Shown: piece by piece, positions 56,983 to 64,000 of the stretch
Layout of the letters: each line of letters starts with the position of its first letter
Position numbering within the stretch: position 1 is the first letter of the stretch
Assembly (NCBI GenBank): GCA_029851415.1
Contig: CM056743.1
Coordinates: 94,710,501 to 94,774,500 of the forward strand
DNA length: 64,000 nucleotides
Origin: Eretmocerus hayati
Taxonomy: Eukaryota; Arthropoda; Insecta; Hymenoptera; Aphelinidae
Direction of reading: 5' to 3'
Translations under genes and position numbers: made by a program
The notes under the pieces: generated by a model
The model's input: only the letters and a program-made list of their open reading frames with translations
Told to the model about the DNA's origin: nothing
Databases searched by the model: none

Positions 56983-57470
56983 TTTCCAAAAAATGCTCTG
57001 CGAATTTCCATGTAGATTTGATGGAACCCAGATGCATTATCATGATCGAATTTGATTCGATCAAAATTTCATTGCTCGTCTAATGCACAAAGAATAACAT
57101 CTTTGATTCTAAATCGAAATCATCACGAGTACAAACACAATTCAATTTAATTAGATCAGCGGCCGTGGATGGAAAGTGTCGCATATATATATGAGGGAAG
57201 AAACACACAGACGAGGGATTCTTACCTAGAAAGAGTGGAGCTCCACAATCGCCCCGGTAGCGTAATTGGTAACGCGACCGCCCGGCAAGCGGGAGATTGT
57301 GAGTTCGAGCCTCACCTGAGGAAGAATTTTTTCATCTGTGTTTTTCTTTCCAAAAAATGCTCTGCGAATTTCCATGTAGATCTGATGGAACTCAGATGCA
57401 TTATAATGTTCGAATTTGATTCGATCAAAAATTCATTGCTCATCTAATACACAAAAAAACCATCTTTGAT
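56983..57470 (+). repeat. Direct repeats (about 130 bp) flanking a tRNA-like sequence
   Basis: Repeats 56983-57113 and 57341-57470 share TTTCCAAAAAATGCTCTGCG and GAATTTGATTCGATCAAAA at over 90%. The 227 bp between them hold the tRNA-like cloverleaf. This could be a duplication of 358 bp or a TRIM-like arrangement. Confidence 0.8.
57251..57323 (+). tRNA. tRNA-like cloverleaf, anticodon GGC (probable pseudogene)
   Basis: A 73-nt cloverleaf with canonical lengths can be drawn. D arm GCGT / ACGC is complete. The anticodon arm CCGC / GCGG has loop CCGGCAA. The variable loop is 5 nt, and the T arm GTGAG / CTCAC has loop TTCGAGC. The anticodon would be GGC (Ala). Against function: C instead of U at position 33, two acceptor mismatches (G1-A72, C4-A69), and an Ala-GGC tRNA is not usual in eukaryotes. 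A tRNA-derived SINE head is equally possible. Confidence 0.4.
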
Positions 57471-57794
57471 TCTAAAATGAACCTTATGAGATTTATCGAG
57501 ATCTCATCAACAAAAAGAGTCGGGAGCCTCTACACGAGTACCTCAAGATTTATCAATAAAGTAGCTCAGCCCAATTGAGTGACTTTACAGGGCACCAAAT
57601 TGATAAGTATGAACTTATCATCGTTTGCCTCCAGTATCACCAAGAGCCTGGGATCTTTCACTTCTTCTACTCCAGCAAACGATGATCGTGAATCTCATGC
57701 CTGAACCAGAAAGATACATGAATACGAACAGGATTTGCGAGAGCTCGGAGACGAAGGAGTGCGGTATAAAATAAATGAAGTATGTTGATCCGGA
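57471..57794. other. Non-coding centre of the inverted-repeat element
   Basis: Contains a short inverted repeat (CATCGTTTGC at 57620 and GCAAACGATG at 57677). No supported gene. Confidence 0.4.
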
Positions 57795-58446
57795 CAATTC
57801 CATGGTCGAAGCAGATTCCGGCAAGTACATGGTAAAATAGTCAGCCACTAGCTGATAATACGTTGTAGCATGAGCAACAACCCACAGTGAGATAAAGGGA
57901 TGTTATTCGACTGCATCACGGAAATATACGCATGATGAAGCCATGTTACCATTCATGAGAGAGGATCACAAGAATCCCAGACTCACTAGTCTATGAAAAG
58001 TTCGATGCAACCCTTCATAACCCACTGCTTATCCATGGAAATGAAATGATTGTTTCCGCCTGTTCACATTGGAACAATATGTAGTTGTACTTTCTTCACT
58101 AACTTATCTGTCGAATTGTTCTATCCCTGTGCGCAAATGAAGCTTTTTATGATTGTTTTCTGCCCAAAAAGATATGATTTCCCCGCTATGAATGCTTGCT
58201 CTTTCACAAGGTAGAAGAAGTTACTGAGATCAATACTCGCCAGCAGTTCTCCTGATATTTCATTCCATTCAAGAGCCAAAATGAACCTCTGCATGCTCCA
58301 AAAAAAAATGATATTCAATGACAGGGAGTCACTGAGATAAATACTCGTCAGCATTTTTCCTGATATTTCATTCCATTTAAGAGCCAAAATGAACTGCTGC
58401 ATGCTCCAGAAAAATGATATCGACTTGTACTCGGATATCATATCTA

Positions 58447-59774
58447 CACTCTCAGCGCGAATCAGCTAAGGTAGCTGGAAATCAGCTATTGATCACTGAT
58501 TGAATCAGCTAATACTTAGGGTTATGAAGGATGATATGCACCGTTCGGGAATGTTTTTTTCTGCGCACTGGGTGACACGTGATAAATTTTTGGCTCTAGT
58601 ATTAGAATCGTTCGTGCAGTGCAGTGGGATCCATTAGATCACCCGATTTTTGAGTCCCAAGTAGTGCGTCAAAAGTGAGCCACCGGGATCGAAAGTGGGC
58701 CACCTGGATCGAGAGTGGGCCACCTGTATCGTGAGTGAGCCAACTGTATCAAAAGTGGGCCACCTTGATCGAAAGTGAGCCACGTAGATCGAAAGTGAGC
58801 TACTTGGATCGAAAGTGGGCCACCTGTACCGTTAGTGAGCCACCTGTATCAAAAAAGGGCCACCTGTATCGCGAGTGAGCCACCTGTATCGAAAGTGGGC
58901 CACCTGGATCGAAAGTGGGCCACCTGTATCGTAAGTGAGCCACCTGTATCGAAAGTGGGCTGCCTAGATTGAAAGTGGGCCACCTAGATCGAAAGTGGGC
59001 CACCTGGATCGAAAGTGGGCCACCTGTATCGAAAGTGGGCCACCTCGATCGAAAGTGGGCCACCTAGATCGAAAAAGGGCCACCTAGATCAAAAGTGGGC
59101 CATCTGCGTGCCGTGAAAAAGCGGCATGCCATGCCGCTTTCCACCGCTCGGAGGCGCTGAAACTCATACTTCCCATAGCACGTTATACACCACAACCTCA
59201 ACTTCCGAGCAGGAAATAAAGATCTCTTGATATCCATATACTTATTTTGTCGTCATATTAGGCTCCTTTTCAATATATCTTCCTTCGATCCAATGCTGAT
59301 CTCGACACTGTATAGTGTATACGGCACAACACGAATATCGTTTATCTGAAAAATCAGCTATATTAGCTGAGATTCCAGCTATGTTAGCTGACCGAATCAG
59401 CTATTATACGCTGATTCTTCAGTGAACGGCTCTCTACTGACACGAATAGCTACTGTAGCTGAATTTCAGCTACATTAGCTGACTCTCAGCTACAATCACT
59501 GATTTATAGCTGATTATAATCAGCTATATAGGGCCTTCCGTGGCACAAAATGAGTAAATATCGAACGAATACGCCTTAATTCGTCGTGACTTGGTCTGGA
59601 AAAGTCGTTAATGTGTTCATGTCGATATTAGAACCCGGATTTGTGGAGTTACTTCATCAGGATTATCGATTCAAGCGTGATTTTTGTGTTTGCTGATTTG
59701 ATCAGCAGTTTGACGTACCGCGGGAGTAATAGCTGATATTTCAGCTATATAATAGCTGATTGATGCTGAGAGAG
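58447..59774. mobile_element. TA-flanked DNA element with TCAGCTA palindromes
   Basis: The ends are CACTCTCAGC and GCTGAGAGAG, with TA duplicated at 58445-58446 and 59775-59776. The mirrored left arm of the host element shows the unoccupied site with one TA. Many TCAGCTA/TAGCTGA half-sites lie at 58459-58515, 59340-59530 and 59730-59765, often as hairpins. A minisatellite fills the centre. No transposase; TA use suggests Tc1/mariner-type mobilisation. Confidence 0.85.
58675..59114 (+). repeat. 20-bp minisatellite, 22 units
   Basis: The consensus is GTGGGCCACCTGTATCGAAA with an exact 20-bp period over 440 bp and no indels. Variable positions are mainly 4 (G/A), 12-13 (GT/GG/AG) and 17-20. GTGAGCC and GTGGGCC units alternate in parts, hinting at a 40-60 bp higher-order unit. 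Confidence 0.95.
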
Positions 59775-59968
59775 TATGGGAAACAGTTACCTTGGAGAAA
59801 TATTTGTGCCATATAGATATACTGATCATGGTTTCAACTGTGAAGTGCAGACTCATTCATGTGGGGCATCACACATTGACAGAAGCTCGATCACAAGATT
59901 TATGCTTTGAGGGGGAAGCAATCATACTCGTCAGGCAAGATTTGTAAAAAGTTAGGGGGGGGATGTTT

Positions 59969-60523
59969 CTTAGTCAGAGTTTGTTTAAGAAATGTTGAAG
60001 CGATAAAATATCTATAGGCAGTGTCAGATGATTTTATCATTCAAAGGTATGTCACAGATTGATGTTCTATCTGTAGAGCCTGTGATATATAAGCAGGCTC
60101 ATATATGTATATGTAACATGCGGTCCGCAATATGAATCGTAGTGTAACTTTTGATTTGTATTGCAGGCGCTCTATAAATTATCATTTTTTCCAATAAATA
60201 TATTCTATGCGTTTGAGGATTTAATCCTCCACAAGAAACCTCAAATGCCAAATGTCGGAACAAGTCAGAATCAATATCAGATACAAATACTATCAATTAA
60301 TTAGTACAATAATCTGAGTTGGGCCATCCAATCCTCGATTCTATCCAACGAATTTGAAACATCCTTTTTTGGCTTTCTGATGAGAACTACCTCGGACGAA
60401 TGGCTCGCATATGCTTCCACCTGAACAAATCTGCACCAATCTGTGTCAAATCACTCCTCAAAAGGCCTCGAAACATGTAGGAAAACTTCCCGAAGTGAGT
60501 ATCGAGTCAGATGCAGTCTGGAA
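59969..60523. other. No gene recognised
   Basis: No family-like frame or RNA gene. A run ATATATGTATATGTAACATG lies near 60100. Confidence 0.4.
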
Positions 60524-60760
60524 CCCTGGTAAAAATATTTGACTCTAATATTCGACTCGAATATTAGACTCAAGTATTAGACTCAGGATTTGGGTCCTTT
60601 ATTCGAGTCGAATATTCGAGTCGAATATTAGAGTCATTTTTTTGGGGAATTAAAATAAGCCACTCAGCCTTGTTAATAACTTTTCTCGATATTCCTAAGC
60701 CATTATATGGCCGGAAAATGAATGGAAAAAAGAAAAAAAACCCATCATTGGGATTTCGGG

Positions 60761-60838
60761 TGCCGACACCGGGATTCGAACTCGCAATCTTTCGATTCTA
60801 AGTCCAACACTCTACGTCCGTGGCTAGCGAGACGAGAT
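60761..60838 (-). repeat. tRNA-like sequence, left arm of foldback
   Basis: The minus strand reads GCTAGCCACGGACGTAGAG, TTGGACTTAGAATCGAA (an anticodon-arm-like stretch with loop CTTAGAA), then AGTTCGAATCC, a B-box-like element. Pairing is incomplete in the acceptor. It may supply a Pol III promoter. Confidence 0.55.
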
Positions 60839-61039
60839 ACGGGTATTGACCTAAAAGGCGTACTTGAATTGTAAGTCACCGCATGGAGAATATATAGCAT
60901 CCTGCTGCTCATTCGCTCATTTCACGATAATACATGTACTGTTGAAATGTTTCACAGTGAGTGACCCATTCGGAATAACGCTATATTCTCCATACGGCTG
61001 CCCACACTTGAAGTAAGCCTTTTAAGTATAAAAGGATAT

Positions 61040-61118
61040 CTCGTCTCGCTGGCTACGGACGTAGAGGGTTGGACTTTGGACCGAAAGGTTGTGAGTTCAA
61101 ACCCCGGTGTCGGCACCC
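61040..61118 (+). repeat. tRNA-like sequence, right arm of foldback
   Basis: Mirror partner of the left-arm copy: GCTGGCTACGGACGTAGAG, TTGGACTTTGGACCGAA and AGTTCAAACCC. It has diverged from its partner in the anticodon-like loop (CTTTGGA). Confidence 0.55.
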
Positions 61119-61354
61119 GATATGTCATATTTGTATTTTTTTTTATTTTTTCCATTCATTTTCCGTCCATATAATGGCTCAAAAATATCGAGAAAAGTTA
61201 TTAATAAGGCTGAGTCGGTTCCTTTAATTCCCCGAAAATTGACTCTAATATTCGACTCGAATATTCGACTCGAAAAAGGACCCAAATCCTGAGTCTAATA
61301 CTTGAGTCTAATATTCGAGTCGAATATTAGAGTCAAATATTTTTACCAGGGAAG

Positions 61355-61795
61355 TTCTATTTTACGAGTCAAATATGGTCATTAATTCGTCTATTTGGAC
61401 GTAGGTGAGCGTAAGAAGGATTTCATTCATTCTAGCTCACTAATGAGATGTGCGGCTAGCGAAAGAATCCAAATATGTTTTTCCAAATTGAAATGACCAT
61501 CCGAACACGATGTCGTGGTCAGATAGGCTCTGAATCATCACCCGAAGCCATTCCACTGGAAAACATGTACTTAAAGTAGTTTCTAGTCTGAGAGCGAGTG
61601 TCAATATTTTAGAGCCAAATTGACCCCTAGATCGTGTTTGCATGGTTTTTTCGAGTTGGGAATACATATTTGAATCCCTTCTCTAGCCGCACATCCATTT
61701 GTCGGCTAGATTGAGTAAAATCGCTCTAAAGCTCACCTGCGTCCAAATAGACGAATCAATGACCATACTTGACCCGTAAAATAGAACCTCCAGAC
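61355..61795. repeat. Inverted repeat pair interrupted by the foldback
   Basis: TTCTATTTTACGAGTCAAAT at 61355 and CGTCTATTTGGACGTAGGTG at 61388 are mirrored at 61732-61795. The left arm continues on the other side of the foldback (60505-60523, GATGCAGTCTGGAA), and this gives the empty-site comparison. Confidence 0.75.
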
Positions 61796-61799
61796 CGCA

Positions 61800-64000
61800 T
61801 TCCACTAGAGGCTCGCCCCCAGAACTTCTTCTACATCTTCGGGGGTACTTTGGGGAGTATTTTAACACAGATTGGTGCACATTTTTTCAGATGGAAGCAT
61901 TTGAGAGCCATACGTGTGAGTTCGTCTTTACCAAAGAGTCAAAAGAGGGTATTTCAAGTTAGCTGGATAAAATCGAGAATTGAGTGGACTCAGATCATTG
62001 TTCTCATTGGAAGTATTTGTATGTGGAAAACTTATTCACACAGGTTTGGGATCGAGGGGAGAGAAAAATTTTTTTCAATTTGAGCTCAAAGTTTGGCATT
62101 CCCACGAAACTACTCAGCTTGTATCGACTGTAACTGCTACGGAGAGTGAGATAAACGCTTTTGATCAGTATTTAAATTGTAGATTTTTCTGAAACCTTCA
62201 AGATGACTATTGGGAAAAATCGGTCATCACTTGCCTTCAGGCCCGTAAGGGCCTCTGAACAAATTCCAAAAAAATTTTTTCGCACTATCTGAGCATTGTA
62301 CTAACACAAATGAATTTCTTGGGAATTCATCCAGACCCCCCTGGTGACAGCCTTGGCCGAAATGCTTCAAAATGGTCCATATATAACATGCCCGAACAAT
62401 AGCGACAAATTTTGGAATAATACTACCCACTCGAACCTATCTCAAACTTCTCGCAGATGCATTGATGTGCCGCTGAATTGTTGGGATTTAGGCACTATCG
62501 AGCCGTCAATTTCCAAGGGAATTCGTTGCACTCAGGATTTAATTTTGCATAGATCCAGAGAGGAGAGAGTTTCATCGAAACGAGGATTCCGTGTCCTTCA
62601 ATTCCGTACTCAGAATCATATATCTTAAGCCTTCGGTGATCTGTGATCCGAGGGTTCTTTGCTCCTGATTTTATATGGATCTGGTCAAGAGAGATGATTT
62701 AATCAATGATTGAGAAAACAGAGTGAATGAATCAGTTTTGGTCTGCATCAGATGCCGGAGAATATAACTGCTCGGTAGATATCAAGCAAAGGACTTTAGT
62801 GTTCGTGGGAGGATCGATCCTGAATCACTTTAGGGAGTTGATATGCTGAAGGTCCCAGAATCACGTCTTTCGCGCAGGTTTTTCGAAACAATGGAAACAC
62901 TTGTGCTTCGAATCATTTCTTGAAACAATGGAACTGTCCTGCTCTGAATCATTGAGCTAATCCATGCAATATCGAGGCAAGAGTTATGATGATTATTGTA
63001 TGAATGATCCATCTCACCCTGTCAGTTTTGCACTGTCCATAACTAATCCTTCGGATCTCACGGTAAGTTTCATCGTTCACTGCTTCAGAAAGTGCTTCTC
63101 TGAGAGTTTCCTTGTATCGTTCCTCCTCAAAAGGGGTGATCTTACGATGAGACCTGTAAGATCTGGATGGGAATTTCATAAATCAAATTCTTTTGCAGAT
63201 GCACATCGCCGTGCAAGAGTAAATGAATCATGGCACGATGGAGTTCTGAATGATATCCAACTGGAATTTCATTACAGGGTCATCACGGCTCCAAGCTCAG
63301 TGAACTTTCTGGGCTCAGTTATTGGCGAATCAGGCGTTTGATCAGGGGTCATAAACATGACAACCCGGACATGGAATTCACGATTTCTACGAATCCTTCA
63401 TGATTGAGCGGGAACATAGAGTCAAGAATTTCGTTGACCGTTCCATAGATCCTGGAGGCCTCACCAGAGCTCCATTGACCTGTTAAATGCCAGTGAGAGT
63501 TTTGATGAATTTCTTCTCCTGGCTTCCTTATGTGAGTCTTGCGAATCCCCATTTTTGCTTATGAGCAAGATGAAGCATATCCATCCGTCCCATTGAATCT
63601 GAATGCATTGCGCTTTCTCTATTCATCCTCCCAAGGGAAAAGTTGCATGATTGAGCGGATGCTACTATAAAATGTGACGGGATATTTGAGCCAGCGCAAC
63701 TCATTCACATTCAATGGGACTCTTAACCTAAGATGCAGGAATTACGCGCGCGAACGGCGCACATTGCCCAAAAAACCGCAAGTTGTGGTCATAATCTCGG
63801 CTTCAACCCAATTTGGGCGATATCGAAATGAAACCAACGGGAATTTGTAGCATTTTGTTTGGCCTTTCGAATGTGCTAGGCCGTTTTTGGAGGAAATGCG
63901 ATCGACTTGCTTGTACAGTGCCTAAAAGCCTCAATTTCTTATATTCGTGGATTTTAGGTTTGGAAAGTTTGTATTATCGCTTATAAAAGGATCCTATGGT
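61800..64000. other. No gene or repeat recognised to the window edge
   Basis: Several frames of 60-125 codons exist (for example 62344-62628 plus, 62964-63341 plus and 62949-63179 minus). None shows a motif I know or a convincing coding pattern, and plus and minus frames overlap. The sequence is less AT-rich than the retroelement spacers. Confidence 0.4.

Larger units (their letters stand above)
55920..59968. mobile_element. Long inverted-repeat element, right arm split by an insertion
   Basis: The left arm spans 55920-56765; the right arm is 57795-58446 plus 59775-59968. They are reverse complements at about 90%, with blocks such as GGAGCATGCAG, CATGATGAAGCCATG and CTTGCCGGAATCT. The left arm is uninterrupted and fixes the target of the insertion at 58447-59774. 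The unique centre (56766-57794) carries direct repeats, a tRNA-like sequence and an 81-codon minus-strand frame (56723-56968) of no known family. The element begins about 110 bp after the USP remnant; a link is possible but unproven. Confidence 0.85.
60524..61351. mobile_element. Foldback element with a tRNA-like promoter in each arm, 828 bp
   Basis: The ends are CCCTGGTAAAAATATTTGAC and its complement. The tips carry TATTCGACTCGAATATT-type palindromes. The arms of about 390 bp are reverse complements around a centre near 60940. Each arm contains an outward-facing tRNA-like sequence followed by an A/T-rich tail. A paralogous arm at 61780-61800 shows the target without the insertion, leaving at most a 2-bp AA duplication. 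Confidence 0.85.

Noticed and set aside
58800..59063. 87-codon minus-strand frame of repeated AHFRSRWPTFD-type sequence
   Set aside because: It is a by-product of the 20-bp minisatellite, whose period is not a multiple of three; no start or composition evidence for a protein.
58675..59114. CRISPR-like array of 20-bp units
   Set aside because: The repeats are directly adjacent with no spacers, lie in a eukaryotic transposon and show ordinary minisatellite variation.
62949..63341. Overlapping plus (125 codons) and minus (76 codons) frames
   Set aside because: Both occupy the same DNA, neither has a known motif, and no splice or start context separates them.

Overview
The window looks like a transposon graveyard from an insect (arthropod) nuclear genome. 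The evidence is an AT-rich background, Ty3/gypsy elements with an insect-type env (Baculovirus-F/errantivirus-like glycoprotein), a P-element/THAP9-type transposase, Penelope-like ends with hammerhead motifs, a Helitron-type PIF1 helicase, and many long foldback or MITE-like elements. I found no complete, confidently identifiable cellular gene. The species cannot be named from the sequence.

Layout. 1-2.5 kb: the 3' half of a gypsy provirus with an open RNase H-integrase frame, inserted against a broken P-type transposase (2.5-3.9 kb). 4-13.5 kb: mostly non-coding inverted repeats, two members of a CCCTGCTG-TIR family, a tRNA-like SINE head and a membrane-glycoprotein-like remnant. 13.6-15.2 kb: a broken gene joining a Ulp1/C48-like and a USP/C19-like protease. 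16.3-19.3 kb: two unidentified minus-strand genes, one with a C-terminal zinc finger and one ORF1/gag-like. 19.6-39 kb: an env-bearing gypsy element present twice head to head (A minus, 19.6-28.9 kb; B plus, 28.9-35.4 kb). The 3' part of B (called C, 36.2-39.0 kb) is flipped and framed by two Penelope-like ends. A, B and C share stop codons, a frameshift and a foldback insertion, and they serve as empty-site references for later insertions.

39.6-51 kb: a four-unit tandem array whose units look like exons with splice donors, then tandem 1,023-bp repeats and two giant foldbacks (44.0-46.5 and 46.7-48.4 kb). 53.3-55.8 kb: a decayed PIF1 helicase followed by a USP-like domain, the counterpart of the 13.6-kb locus. 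Together they suggest a Helitron-like lineage that captured ubiquitin/SUMO-type proteases. 55.9-60 kb: a long inverted repeat whose right arm is split by a TA-flanked element carrying TCAGCTA palindromes and a 22-unit, 20-bp minisatellite. A complete tRNA-like cloverleaf lies between its arms. 60.5-61.35 kb: a foldback with one tRNA-like promoter in each arm. 61.8-64 kb: nothing recognisable.

The most informative signals are the Penelope-like hammerhead pair with the inverted provirus segment, the helicase/C48/C19 combination, the precisely dated nested insertions, and G-to-A/C-to-T type nonsense changes shared by the proviruses. The palindromic parts should be confirmed with long reads, since head-to-head copies are also classic assembly artefacts.
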